DNA from: a virus
Reading direction: 5' to 3' (one strand)
IMG/VR virus record: IMGVR_UViG_3300020810_001160
Location: 1-64,000 of that record
Length of the DNA stretch: 64,000 nt
Made by a program: the position numbers and the translations under genes. Shown here in pieces: positions 51,801 through 61,182 of the stretch (position 1 is its first letter; the number at the start of each line of letters is the position of its first letter). The notes beneath the pieces were generated by a model, which did not search any database, had not been told where the DNA came from, and worked only from the letters and a program-made list of their open reading frames with translations.

Positions 51801-54800
51801 AATCACAGTTAACACATTGAACACTGCTGTTATGAATGTAGGCGAAATTTTTGTAGTAAGTATTGACGGTGAAGATTATGTATTAAAATGTACAACAGCA
51901 AATTCAACAACAATTCAATGTGAAGATAAAGAAGGATTTGTTTCAATAGATCCAGGAGTTGGTTACATTACACGATTTATAGAATATAGATTAGGTTCTA
52001 TTGATGACATCAACACAGTAATAAACAATCAAGGATTAACAGATAATGAAAAATTCTGGATTGATGAAAGTAATGATGGCAAATGGAAAATAGTGAACAA
52101 TAAATTTGTTTATAAAACACACAATGAAATAAGTTCAACAAGTACATCAGGCGATGAAAGTTTTGGCACAGTTATAGCCGCTAATAAACAAAATTCTATA
52201 GTATTAGTAAGTCAACCATCAGATGGTGATGGAAAAATTTATGTTTTTTCTAGAGGATCGGAAAGCGGTTCATTAAAATTATTACAGACTATTGAAGCAC
52301 CAACATCAGATTTATTACTAAATTCAGACTTGTTTAGTTCAAACAGTAGTTTTGGAAAAGCAGTGGATATTTCACCAGATGGAAATTTTGTAATTATTGG
52401 TGCTCCTAATGCCGGAGATTTGAAAACGGAATACAAAGGAGTATACAATCCTGCTTCAAATTACAATGTAGGTAATATTGTTCAATACAAACAACAACTT
52501 TGGAGAGCAACTAATCAAATAGAAGGTGCAGTGGCATCTGATTTATTTTCAACTTTTGACGCTTCAGCATTTTACAAAGAAAATATTGGTTTCTCAACAA
52601 CCTCGCTGTTAATAGGTGACAGTGTATTTTCAAACGAAACCACAGATCACTTACTAATTAGAGGATCAGCAGATCAGTATTCAGCAACAAAAATTGGTGA
52701 CAAATTAATATTAAAATATCTTGATTTCAGTACAGAATATCCTATTGATAGAAACAATTACAACAAATCTGCTAATCAACCATTCAATGGAATAGGTGCT
52801 CCTACTATTAAAAACAATGTGTTTAGTGGTGCTGAAATTTCAATTCAAGCAAAAGTAGATGAAATACTTCAAGTATCATTGACACTCAGAGATGCTCCAG
52901 TGTCCAGTGTTGTAAGTACAAGCACAGCACAAGGTACTGTTGTGTACTCGAGAAAAATAGCAGGAAAGACTTTATTGTATTTGAAAGATGTTAGAGGTGT
53001 ATTTTCTGCCAGTGGTAGTTTGTTATTGGATACTTTACCGATAGGAGATTACACTAGAGTAAACACAGAAGATTATGATCATCTTGGTGGATGGTGGAAA
53101 GTTGGCATAGGTGCTAGTGTATCCACTGGTGCAGGTGCTGATATATCAACGAACGTTGTAATTCAAGATATTAAATTATTAAATGAAACTAGAGATAGCA
53201 ATTTGTTTTTCAGTTCTTTTGAACAACCAATTGTTCCTATAACACCACAAACTCCTTTAGTAAAAGCACAGTTTGGGTTAGGAACATACTATCAAAGATA
53301 TTACATTAATCCAGCAAATAATTCTTGGCAAAGTAATTCAACTCCACAAGGAATATTAAGTAACAAATGGTTTGTTAGAACAGGATATGATATTGCTCAT
53401 GATGGTGGACTAAATTCTAGTAATTCAGCCAACAATGTAAGTGTTTGGTTCAATAACGTGGATCAAAATGCATTTGATTTTTCTGGGTTAAACATTGACA
53501 GCGATGACACTAACGGTATAAAAGAAGTTGTAGACATTTGGGAAGGTTATATTGATATAGATTCCCAACCAGACAATAATGCAAATTATTATTATCCGGA
53601 AGCAGGTGTACACACTATATATGATCCTATAAAATTTGTTCAAGCAGATGTTACATTTGTACAGTTTATTGCTTTAGAAAAAATAAGAGTTTATTTTAGA
53701 AATGCTAGAAACACAGTGGATCCAAATGGTTCAACGTTGTTCAGTCTAGGATCGAATGCAGGACAATCTGCAACCATTCAAAGACTGGGAGGCGGAGTTG
53801 ATAGATTAATAGGATCTATTGAACAAGCAGTTCAATCAGGACCCAATGATGGAGATATTTTAGTATTTGAACACACAACACCAATCACAGCATCAGGTGA
53901 TCCTGCCGCATACACTGTGAATGATATAGAGTACTGGATATGGGACGAGTTTGAAAATGTTGCAGGTATTCAGCAACTTGCAAATATTCCTAGCAGTCAA
54001 AATAGAGATTGGTTACAGGTACACAATATTCCTATTGGTGAAGGAACAGCCAGCGGATTAACAAACCAAGGTGCATTTTTAGTTTATAAAAAGAACACAG
54101 CAGGACAATATGCATACAATTCAGCATTCACAGTACCGGACACACAATCTGGATTACGTTTAGGTTCAAAAATTCAAATACGCGATGTTGGGGACACAAC
54201 AGTTGCATTTATCAGTGCTGAAGGAAATGGTTCAAACGCTTTACCAGGTAAAGTTTATTTTATCAAATACAGTTCTACTAAAAATTGGTGGTTAGGTGTA
54301 GATGAAAACTACATGGGGCAGTTTGATCAAGATGCTGATTATTTAAAAGACGAATTAGTAATTTATAATAATCAACTGTACAAGGCAAAAACAAATATTA
54401 GTTCAGGTGCATGGACCAGCGACGTTTGGGAGTTACAAGATAGTCATGCAGATTATTTAGGTTATGTGCCTAACGATAGCGGAATAGAATTACAAGGAGA
54501 TTCAACATTAGATCAAAGTAAATTAATAAAATTTGCAAACACATTTGATGTTGATACAAATGGAGTTAATTTAGTTGTAACAAATCAATACAATGACTCG
54601 AAACAAGATGTTATTGTTTACAGATTAGATAACAATCATTACACATACAAACAAACTATTTTACCACCGCAAGACTCTACTCCTGTAATTGATTTTGGTG
54701 CAGATATCAGTATATCAGAAGACGGCGAATTAATTGCTGTAGGATCTCCATTGAAAGATTTAACAAATATTGATATGGGTGTGGTTTATGTTTACAAAAA

Positions 54801-57800
54801 AGCCAGCAACGATACAGGTCTATACAATCTAAATCAAACACTAGTCAGCCCAGACAAAGAAACATCAGAACAATTTGGAAATACACTGTCATTCAGTGGC
54901 AATGTACTTGCTGTTTGTTCGTTAAAAGGTGATCAACAGGTAGATGATGGATCTACAGTTTTAGATGAAAGATATGATGTTGGTTCTGTACATTTATTTG
55001 AAAAATTTGAAAGCACTTTACTATATGCTGAAAAATTCAGTTATGACAATTCTTTTACTCAATTTGGTACAAATTTATTAGTCAATAAAAACCATGTATA
55101 CATAGGTTTACCTAAATTACAAATAAATGGAAAACAAATGGGTACTGTGGTTGATTTTAGAAAATCTCCATTAGAGAATAATTGGAACAGTGTGCATGAA
55201 AGCAGTGACGGAATAGATCAACCAGATTTATCAAAAATACAAGGAATTTTCTTATACAACAAACGAACAAATACACTGTTAACAAGATTAGATTATGTTG
55301 ATCCTGTATTTGGTAAAATACCTGGACCAGCAGAATCAGAAATTTATTACAAAACTAATTATGATCCAGCAGTATACAATTCAAATTCAGCAGTTGGAAA
55401 TATTGATACAACAAATCATTGGAACAGCAATCAAATAGGAAGACTGTGGTGGAACATCAGCACAGCACAATATTATTATCCTTATCAAAGTAATATAATC
55501 TTTAATAATTCATACTGGAACAAACTTTTTGTAGGTGCTAGTATTGATGTGCATGAATGGGTTGAATCGGTCTACACACCATCTCAATACAACATTATCA
55601 GTCAGTCAGAAGAAGGTGAAGCATTAGGTATTACAGGAACAGTTGTTAATCCAACTGATTATGTAACCACAAAAGTTTATGATGATGTTGCTAAAGTTTT
55701 ATCAAACAAATATTATTTCTGGGTTAAAGGCAAAACCACTGTGCCTGAAATGGAATCACGAACATTAAGTGCCAACGCTGTTGAAAATTTAATAAAAGAT
55801 CCAAAAGGTCAAGGATACAAATATGTAACTATTTTTGGCAAAAACAAATTTGCTATTGTTAACTGTGATGAATTTATACAGGACAAAGATACAGTTATCA
55901 GTTTTAGAATCAAAAGAATTGATAGTAAAAATAATGTTCATAAAGAATATGCTTTATTAACTGAAGGTTTAGGAACAAGTACACTACCTAAAGAAATTGA
56001 AACAGTTTGGTTTAACAGTCTAATAGGATATGATGCTCAATACAATCCAGTGCCTGATCCAACATTGAGTGAAAAATTAAGATACGGAACACTGCAATAT
56101 CCAAGACAGAGTTGGTTTATAAACAAACAAGAAGCACTAAAACAAACAGTGGAAAGAATTAATTCTGTTTTACTACAAAATCTAATTGTAGATGAGGTTG
56201 ATCTTTCATCGCTTACACAATCAGATCCTGCACCAAAAATAAACACAGGATTATTTGATGTTGCAATTGACACAGAAAAAGATTTAGATTTTGTAGGTGT
56301 TGGATCAGTAAAAACTGCTTCAATTAATATTACAGTTGAAAACGGAAAAATAATTAATGTAACAATCGCAGATCCTGGCAAAGGATACAAATCTATTCCA
56401 ACGTACAAAATAAAAAGTATCACAGGAGAAGGTGCTGTAATTGGTTTGACTATAGATATAAATGGTTCAATCAACAGTGCTAGAATATTGTCGCAAGGTA
56501 AAAATTATGCAGATACTACAACAGTTGAAATTAGAAATTACAGTGCTCTTGTACAAGCAGACAGCACAGTTGATGGCAAATGGGCAATTTATAGTTACAG
56601 TGCAACTGATGGTTGGCAAAAATCAAAAATACAAGCCTACAATGTAAATTTATATTGGAACTATGCTGATTGGTATGCAACAGGATACAATCAATTCACA
56701 GCAATAGACCATGTGATATCTCAAAGTTATGAAATAACCGCAATAGATGATACAATAGGACAAATAGTTAAGATTCAAAACATTGGAGCAGGTGGTTGGT
56801 TACTACTGAAAAAAATCGGTAATCAAGCAGATGTCGATTACACAGTTAATTATGAAACTGTTGGAAGACAAAACGGAACAATTCAGTTCACAGATAAACT
56901 TTATGTTTACAGTGGAAATGTTGGATTTGATTCTAATAGTTTCGATATTCAATTGTACGATAGACAACCGATTCAAGAAACTAGAACAATATTAGAAACT
57001 GTAAGAGACAAAATATTTGTTGAAGAACTGGCAGTTGAATACAATAAATTATATTTTGCTGGCATTCATTACGCACTATCAGAAAACAAATTAAATGATT
57101 TTGTTTTTAAAACAAGTTTTGTAAAAGCACAACACAATGTGGGCGAACTGGAACAGAAAATAACATTTAAAAATGATAATCTATCTAACTATGAAGATTA
57201 TGTTCAAGAAGTAAAACCTTATAAAACTAAAATTAGAGAATATGTAAGTTCATATCAAAAAACAGAACCTACCAATTCTGTAATCACAGACTTTGATTAT
57301 CCACCTAAATATGTAAATGGTATAATCACACCGTCAAAAGTTACAGTTGTAAATGACACATTGGTTGGTGCTGAGAATGTTAAGACTTATCCAGATAAAA
57401 ACTGGAAAGACAATGTTGGTTTTAAAATTACAGCAATTAATATAGCCAATCCTGGTACATTATATACTAACCCACCTACTGTTAATATTACAGGTGGCGG
57501 TGGAACAGGTGCAACTGCTAGAGCATACATCAAAAATGGTTCAGTGAACAGAATAGTTGTGATCAACACAGGATCTGGTTATATATCGGCTCCTACAATT
57601 ACATTGAGTGGATCAACAACAGGCGTTACAGCCAAGGCAAGTGCTGTATTGGGTGAAAGTTTACCTCGTACTACTCACATTGGAATTAAGTTTGATAGAA
57701 ACACTGGAACAACATTAATTAGTAATTTACAAAGAACAGAAACATTTGTTGGCAATAACAGTCAGTTAAAGTTCAAATTAAAATGGCCGATGGACTTGCG

Positions 57801-60543
57801 TACTAATACAATATCAATTTTAATTAATAGTACTCAACAATTAAAAAGCACATTCACGTATGGCAATGAGAAAGATATATCTAAAACATATGAAAGACAG
57901 ACAGGATATGTTCAATTTGTATTACCGCCAGCAAATTTATCTAACATTTCAATCACATACAAAATTAATGAAGATACATTAAACACTGCTGATAGATTTG
58001 ATTTATACAAACCTACTGCTGGTATGCCAGGTAAAGAACTTGCTCAAGTGATAGACGGAATTGATTACGGTGGAGTAGAAGTAAGAAGCATAGGATTTGA
58101 AGATACATCAGGCTGGGGTAACGAACCTTTCATGCAAGGTGAATGGGATACCTATGATGAAAGTTACGAAGATGAAGTTTTCTATTTAGACGGAAGCACA
58201 CTCACGTTAAATCTTGCTAAAACATTAACACAAGGTGTGGAATACCATGTGTATCAAAATGGTATAAGAGTTGATGATCCTGCTTTTGATGTAGGAAATC
58301 CTACCAATGCGTTAGCACAAATGAATTCAATTGCTGGAGACGGTTCTACAAAAATTGTTGATATCAGTAATCTTGAAACAGAAGACGGTGACGTTATTAT
58401 TGTAAGAAAATCCACAAGCGATGGATCATTTTTACCTGATCCAAATGCTGTTGATACATTGATTAAAGGTGGAGATTTAGCATACTCAACAGCACAAGGA
58501 CTTAACGCAGAAGACATCAACATAGATGGCGATGGATTTGTAACACCTACGTCTGCTAAAGGACCGGAGGAGTTTGTGCCAGGACAAGTATTAGACACAT
58601 TAGACATTCAAGTTTACGATAGAGGTCCTAACACAGGATCGAAAATTAACAGTTACAATTACATAGGTGATGGAAACACTGTTGAATACTCTTTTGTTGA
58701 TAATCCGCAAAGCAACACAGCAATATTTTTAAGTGTTAATAACATTTTAAAAGACAGTAATACATTCCAGGTTGATTATCAAAACAAAAAAATAATATTC
58801 AATCAAGCACCATTAGTAGGTGAAAAAATAAACTTTATCACAATGGGCAACAATGGTGAATCTATTTTAGATGTTGATACATTTACAGGTGACGGTAGCA
58901 CAATTGAATATGTTACTAGAGCAAAATATACACAAGGAAACATTCAAACATTTGTAAAAGTAAATGGTGTAAATCAAGACTACACAGTGGTTGAGACTGA
59001 TTCAGCGTATGCAGTTGCTAATAGAGTAGCAGTAAGATTTGATTCAGCACCTGCTCAAGACAGTGTGATCAATATTGTGGTTTATGAAAGTACGTCACAG
59101 TCGTTCAGTGAAGTTACACAAAACACTTACACAGGTGACGGTAGTACAACACAATATCAATTGAACCCGACACCTTTTACACAAACACCTTTCACAAACA
59201 ATGTGATTGTTAAAGTTAACGATTCAGTTTTAAGAAGTGGTTTTCATAAAAAATTTACTGTAAGTGTTTTGAGAGAATACGAATTTGAAAATTGGCAAGT
59301 ATTACCAGGCACAGTTAATACCACAGATGTAAGAGCATATCTAAACAAAATTGAATTGACATCTGCTGAATACACTTGGAACCCAGGCAATTCAAGTGTA
59401 ACATTAACAGGCGGTATAGGAGTTGTTGGAGATGTGTTAGATGTTTATATTGCGAATGGAGAATATTCAGTAACTGATGCTGGTGTATTAAGTTTAAGTG
59501 TTGCTCCTGTTCAAGGTTCAACAATCACATCATATCAATTCAGCAAACACGATGTTCAAGATATAGATAGAACACAATATGATGTGGTGGCTAAATTATC
59601 AATCACAGTGAACACTGATGATTATTATCAGTACAATCAATTAACAAATGGTGTGGTTCAATTGAACAAGCCGGCAGTTGATGCCCAATATGTTTGGGTA
59701 AGTGTGAATGGTGATTGGTTAGCCCCTAGTATTGATTACACAGTTTCAAACAATCAGATGTATTTAAAAATTAATAGAACACTTTCACAAAATGATACAA
59801 TTGATGTGATTCACTTCACAGCACCATCGTTTGTAGGAAAATTTGCTTACCGACAATTTAAAGATGTTATGAACAGAACACACTTTAAGCGTATTGGTGA
59901 TGACAGACAATACTCTTTAGCACAAAATTTAAACTGGTATGACAAGGAAATTGTGTTGTCCGATGCCACAGGTATCACAGTACCGAGTGTTGCTTCGCAA
60001 CTGCCAGGTATAATTTTTATAGATGGCGAAAGAATAGAATACTATCAAAAGGATGGCAACAGTTTACAACAATTAAGAAGAGGAACATTTGGAACAGGTA
60101 TTGCAGAAGTACATCTTGCTAATACAGATGTTTACGATCAAAGTGCTTTCCAAAATGTGCCTTATCAAGATCAGTTCATATCTGAGACATACACTGGCGC
60201 AGATGTGGTAAACAATGTACTGAACATAGGCTTTGTGCCTAACAATGTGAATGAATTTGAACTGTTTGTTGGTGGTAAGAGATTGCGTAAAAACGCAATC
60301 AGTGTGTACAATCCTACATTGGGACAAGATAGTCCTGAAGCAGATGCAACTGCACCTGCTGAATTCAGTGTGAACGGTACCACAGCCGCAATAACATTCA
60401 CAGTTACACCAGCCGAAAATGCCAAAATAGTGCTGGTACGAAAACAAGGAAGAATATGGCAATCAGGCACAAATCCACTCAGTCAGACGGAAAATGATAT
60501 AGCAAGATTCATACGTCAAAAAGAAGTGGCTTTGCCGCAATAA
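45892..60543 (+). CDS. Giant baseplate/tail protein in gp7 position (4883 aa)
   Basis: A single uninterrupted frame of 14.65 kb in the place of T4 gp7 (1032 aa), so a large wedge or tail-fibre scaffold protein is likely. The N-terminus 'ELPAGKDNGKRKSAEFLPKYF' leads to a cupredoxin-like fold at about residues 183-273 ('LKLYKGQTYKFEID', 'KLYYGSSNDINAWGLIQV') whose copper ligands are lost. Two integrin/FG-GAP-like regions follow, near residues 2083-2190 ('FGTVIAANKQNSIVLVSQ', 'FGKAVDISPDGNFVIIGAP') and 2930-3090 ('FGADISISEDGELIAVGSP'). From about residue 4250 to 4560 'TGDGST..(Y/E)Y' beta repeats recur. Only its N-terminal part might correspond to gp7 and this is not proven. The ATG has a GAGGAAA site. 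Confidence 0.85.
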   Translation: MAYDNDQKDFELPAGKDNGKRKSAEFLPKYFRTPVNQKFLHSTLDQLISQGTLEKLNAYYGRKVTSAYTSGDLYVPEISADRENYKFEPSVVQKDDLGNVNFYSDYIDFVNQIANYNGDTSNHSVLNAQEYYAWSPKIDWDKFVNYREYFWMPYGASTVSINGQQRNVVSTYTVTKSDQGDNYAYIFTPDGLTANPTLKLYKGQTYKFEIDAEGLPLVFRTQRILDESYNFNDGIDVQAVEKGIITFQVKDSTPEKLYYGSSNDINAWGLIQVFDIEENSAIDVTNEVLGKKNYTTADGVALSNGMKVNFKGTVTPAQYAEGDYYVEGVGEAIQLINSQNLEVVSSFTNSVPIPFDSQNFDTVGFGTATSYAVNKDYVVINRSSPEGSPWTRHNRWIHRSVIEASASANGQVADIDQTSRARRPIIEFEAGIKLYNFGTSSKGNVDLIDTVTKDVMSDIEGSEGFYVDGIAVTNGLKILFTADTDPLVKDKIYQVKFIDLELNGIKTNQVSLVEVANASPKEGETVLVTNGVKNQGKWYHYNNGWKTSQAKTKTNQAPLFDLFDSNGNSYTDDILYPNSSFRGNKIFSYAVGTGTNDTELGFPLTYQNVENVGDIVFNFDLLNQSYVYESQTLSGTLASETAFLKKYNAQGQFATVNGWSKAPTKSFQKVNRQYVASTNQLNDFAVDVYDKSGDLNDLGVKVFVNNKKKTQNVDWYILRVDSVAYVKFYTNLKANDVVLIRTTSATDKNANGHYEFPTNLQSNPLNDKVVTFTVGQVTDHVKSITNELTDIQGVTPGVSNLRDFPNATLYGRKFLQHSGPMVLSSYLLNNKEVNLISAISQSQTDYYKFKRSFVSAMDDLGFDGTSVQIVDKILEKLNKDSNDNLPYFQTDMFGVGAYISTTHEVLDVDSKFFALKNSHNLSTLSNKAVYVYLNGDQLLHAHDYIFTDGFVQVTKTLTLDDTIVINEFETTNGTYVPPTPTKLGLYPKYVPKKYSDTTALEPVNVIQGHDGSIVVAYNDFRDDVILELEKRIYNNIKVVFDENLFEIKTFIPRANSINEFTEASINKTLLGDFNDWLTFIGNEDYTANTYQSDENSLTWNYSNMVSPQGTKLSGYWRGVYKYAYDTDRPNITPWEMLGYTEEPSWWSTVYGPAPYTGDNLVLWQDLEKGIVREPNKKIIIKDKYKRPGLTSHIPVDSNGNIKSPFDSAYARGAVLQLTKGNFKFGDHAPIENAWRRSAHYPFALLKSYILHRPNQAVGIGLDISRTKRNASGQIVYNSLTAIRPKDIVFPSSIADKTINLTAGLINYIFEVVENSLTTNYASYKKQLTELTVQIGFKIRGYSNKNNFKLLIDSKTPLNSTSLFVPDENYQLIYNVSAPIEILTYSGLIIEKLASGYSIKGYDRDDPYVRYHAVYEQTSDPAITVGGISASFVNWSENKRYDRGAYVKYSDEFYAVDETHVSGSTFDLSKFLKLIDLPTEGGRTAILRKKFLTDAVVEIPYGTVFDTIQSVVDVILGYESYLKSKGFKFDQFDSQTELVSNWQLSMKEFLFWTTQNWDEGAVISLSPASKKLVLESKYSTTDNVVDNFYSYGVLKEDGKNLDKENLRITRESNTFELFTKNTVNGIYFAKIPLVQKEHVCLVDNSTDFNDLIYDPASGYKQDRIKMLGYITEWDGSLNIPGFIYDEAKVVEWQPYTDYAMSDVVKHKEFYYTANTKLKGTQEFNDNDWRRLDDKPRSSLLSNFDYKTNQFADFYDLDTDNFDSQQQKLAQHLIGYQPREYLRNIINDDVSQYKFYQGFIREKGTSNALNKLFDALASADKESLDFYEEWAIRKGQYGAVDTFDEIEYNLDESKFRLNPQPILLTDDSANTASDLVYRIQSGQTYLAPKDYTHTPFAIKYDKNTYIKTAGPVNPIDISLTLSQYEDILTNSNVKNLLEGQYVWIGNYNKSWTVLKYTKTEQQTVSVVKTGSTITVNTLNTAVMNVGEIFVVSIDGEDYVLKCTTANSTTIQCEDKEGFVSIDPGVGYITRFIEYRLGSIDDINTVINNQGLTDNEKFWIDESNDGKWKIVNNKFVYKTHNEISSTSTSGDESFGTVIAANKQNSIVLVSQPSDGDGKIYVFSRGSESGSLKLLQTIEAPTSDLLLNSDLFSSNSSFGKAVDISPDGNFVIIGAPNAGDLKTEYKGVYNPASNYNVGNIVQYKQQLWRATNQIEGAVASDLFSTFDASAFYKENIGFSTTSLLIGDSVFSNETTDHLLIRGSADQYSATKIGDKLILKYLDFSTEYPIDRNNYNKSANQPFNGIGAPTIKNNVFSGAEISIQAKVDEILQVSLTLRDAPVSSVVSTSTAQGTVVYSRKIAGKTLLYLKDVRGVFSASGSLLLDTLPIGDYTRVNTEDYDHLGGWWKVGIGASVSTGAGADISTNVVIQDIKLLNETRDSNLFFSSFEQPIVPITPQTPLVKAQFGLGTYYQRYYINPANNSWQSNSTPQGILSNKWFVRTGYDIAHDGGLNSSNSANNVSVWFNNVDQNAFDFSGLNIDSDDTNGIKEVVDIWEGYIDIDSQPDNNANYYYPEAGVHTIYDPIKFVQADVTFVQFIALEKIRVYFRNARNTVDPNGSTLFSLGSNAGQSATIQRLGGGVDRLIGSIEQAVQSGPNDGDILVFEHTTPITASGDPAAYTVNDIEYWIWDEFENVAGIQQLANIPSSQNRDWLQVHNIPIGEGTASGLTNQGAFLVYKKNTAGQYAYNSAFTVPDTQSGLRLGSKIQIRDVGDTTVAFISAEGNGSNALPGKVYFIKYSSTKNWWLGVDENYMGQFDQDADYLKDELVIYNNQLYKAKTNISSGAWTSDVWELQDSHADYLGYVPNDSGIELQGDSTLDQSKLIKFANTFDVDTNGVNLVVTNQYNDSKQDVIVYRLDNNHYTYKQTILPPQDSTPVIDFGADISISEDGELIAVGSPLKDLTNIDMGVVYVYKKASNDTGLYNLNQTLVSPDKETSEQFGNTLSFSGNVLAVCSLKGDQQVDDGSTVLDERYDVGSVHLFEKFESTLLYAEKFSYDNSFTQFGTNLLVNKNHVYIGLPKLQINGKQMGTVVDFRKSPLENNWNSVHESSDGIDQPDLSKIQGIFLYNKRTNTLLTRLDYVDPVFGKIPGPAESEIYYKTNYDPAVYNSNSAVGNIDTTNHWNSNQIGRLWWNISTAQYYYPYQSNIIFNNSYWNKLFVGASIDVHEWVESVYTPSQYNIISQSEEGEALGITGTVVNPTDYVTTKVYDDVAKVLSNKYYFWVKGKTTVPEMESRTLSANAVENLIKDPKGQGYKYVTIFGKNKFAIVNCDEFIQDKDTVISFRIKRIDSKNNVHKEYALLTEGLGTSTLPKEIETVWFNSLIGYDAQYNPVPDPTLSEKLRYGTLQYPRQSWFINKQEALKQTVERINSVLLQNLIVDEVDLSSLTQSDPAPKINTGLFDVAIDTEKDLDFVGVGSVKTASINITVENGKIINVTIADPGKGYKSIPTYKIKSITGEGAVIGLTIDINGSINSARILSQGKNYADTTTVEIRNYSALVQADSTVDGKWAIYSYSATDGWQKSKIQAYNVNLYWNYADWYATGYNQFTAIDHVISQSYEITAIDDTIGQIVKIQNIGAGGWLLLKKIGNQADVDYTVNYETVGRQNGTIQFTDKLYVYSGNVGFDSNSFDIQLYDRQPIQETRTILETVRDKIFVEELAVEYNKLYFAGIHYALSENKLNDFVFKTSFVKAQHNVGELEQKITFKNDNLSNYEDYVQEVKPYKTKIREYVSSYQKTEPTNSVITDFDYPPKYVNGIITPSKVTVVNDTLVGAENVKTYPDKNWKDNVGFKITAINIANPGTLYTNPPTVNITGGGGTGATARAYIKNGSVNRIVVINTGSGYISAPTITLSGSTTGVTAKASAVLGESLPRTTHIGIKFDRNTGTTLISNLQRTETFVGNNSQLKFKLKWPMDLRTNTISILINSTQQLKSTFTYGNEKDISKTYERQTGYVQFVLPPANLSNISITYKINEDTLNTADRFDLYKPTAGMPGKELAQVIDGIDYGGVEVRSIGFEDTSGWGNEPFMQGEWDTYDESYEDEVFYLDGSTLTLNLAKTLTQGVEYHVYQNGIRVDDPAFDVGNPTNALAQMNSIAGDGSTKIVDISNLETEDGDVIIVRKSTSDGSFLPDPNAVDTLIKGGDLAYSTAQGLNAEDINIDGDGFVTPTSAKGPEEFVPGQVLDTLDIQVYDRGPNTGSKINSYNYIGDGNTVEYSFVDNPQSNTAIFLSVNNILKDSNTFQVDYQNKKIIFNQAPLVGEKINFITMGNNGESILDVDTFTGDGSTIEYVTRAKYTQGNIQTFVKVNGVNQDYTVVETDSAYAVANRVAVRFDSAPAQDSVINIVVYESTSQSFSEVTQNTYTGDGSTTQYQLNPTPFTQTPFTNNVIVKVNDSVLRSGFHKKFTVSVLREYEFENWQVLPGTVNTTDVRAYLNKIELTSAEYTWNPGNSSVTLTGGIGVVGDVLDVYIANGEYSVTDAGVLSLSVAPVQGSTITSYQFSKHDVQDIDRTQYDVVAKLSITVNTDDYYQYNQLTNGVVQLNKPAVDAQYVWVSVNGDWLAPSIDYTVSNNQMYLKINRTLSQNDTIDVIHFTAPSFVGKFAYRQFKDVMNRTHFKRIGDDRQYSLAQNLNWYDKEIVLSDATGITVPSVASQLPGIIFIDGERIEYYQKDGNSLQQLRRGTFGTGIAEVHLANTDVYDQSAFQNVPYQDQFISETYTGADVVNNVLNIGFVPNNVNEFELFVGGKRLRKNAISVYNPTLGQDSPEADATAPAEFSVNGTTAAITFTVTPAENAKIVLVRKQGRIWQSGTNPLSQTENDIARFIRQKEVALPQ

Positions 60544-60546
60544 ATA
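60539..60546 (+). promoter_or_regulatory. T4-type late promoter (AATAAATA)
   Basis: AATAAATA on the plus strand, overlapping the stop of the giant gene (TAA) and 21 bp before the next ATG with its CGGAG ribosome site. Confidence 0.55.
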
Positions 60547-60567
60547 CAATGGTAGAACGGAGCAAAA

Positions 60568-61179
60568 ATGAGTAAAATTAACGAAAACAGCGGTGTACTA
60601 ATACAAGGACACATTAAGATACACGATCCAGAATCTAAGACGATTTTTGTAAACAAACGCAATGCTATTCATTATGAAAACATGAGTGTAGCATTAGCAG
60701 AAAGTGTAGCCAACCAAGGTCAAGGATTTATTAATTCAATGGCATTTGGTAATGGTGGTACATCAGTTGATCCAACAGGAATTATCACATATCTAACTCC
60801 GAACAGTACAGGTACAAATGCTACACTGTACAATCAAACCTACAGCAAAATTGTTGATGACAGATCAGTTTCTAATTTGGATCCACAAAGAAATAAAATT
60901 GAAACAAGACACGTGAATGGAACAAACTACACAGATGTACTGGTAACTTGTTTGTTAGATTACGGTGAACCAAATGGACAAGATGCTGTTGATGCCGCAA
61001 GTGCTTCAAACAGTTTATATGTTTTTGATGAACTAGGACTTGTGAGTTATTCACCATCAGGCACAGGCAAATTACTAACTCATGTAATTTTCCACCCTGT
61101 ACAAAAAAGTTTGAATAGATTAATACAGATTGATTACACAGTAAGAGTACAAAGTTTGACAGGTTTTAACGAAGGGTAG
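60568..61179 (+). CDS. Virion structural protein after the giant gene (203 aa)
   Basis: The family is not firmly recognised. The product starts 'KINENSGVLIQGHIKIHDPE' and continues 'KTIFVNKRNAIHYENMSVALAESVANQ', 'GFINSMAFGNGGTSVDPTGII' and 'LTHVIFHPVQKSLNRLIQIDYTVRVQ'. It is beta-rich and without signal or membrane segments. Its place between the gp7-position gene and the collar fibre genes, under its own late promoter, points to a baseplate wedge or fibre-attachment protein. Proteins of this size occur there in marine T4-like phages, but no T4 equivalent is clear. Confidence 0.7.
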   Translation: MSKINENSGVLIQGHIKIHDPESKTIFVNKRNAIHYENMSVALAESVANQGQGFINSMAFGNGGTSVDPTGIITYLTPNSTGTNATLYNQTYSKIVDDRSVSNLDPQRNKIETRHVNGTNYTDVLVTCLLDYGEPNGQDAVDAASASNSLYVFDELGLVSYSPSGTGKLLTHVIFHPVQKSLNRLIQIDYTVRVQSLTGFNEG

Positions 61180-61182
61180 TAA

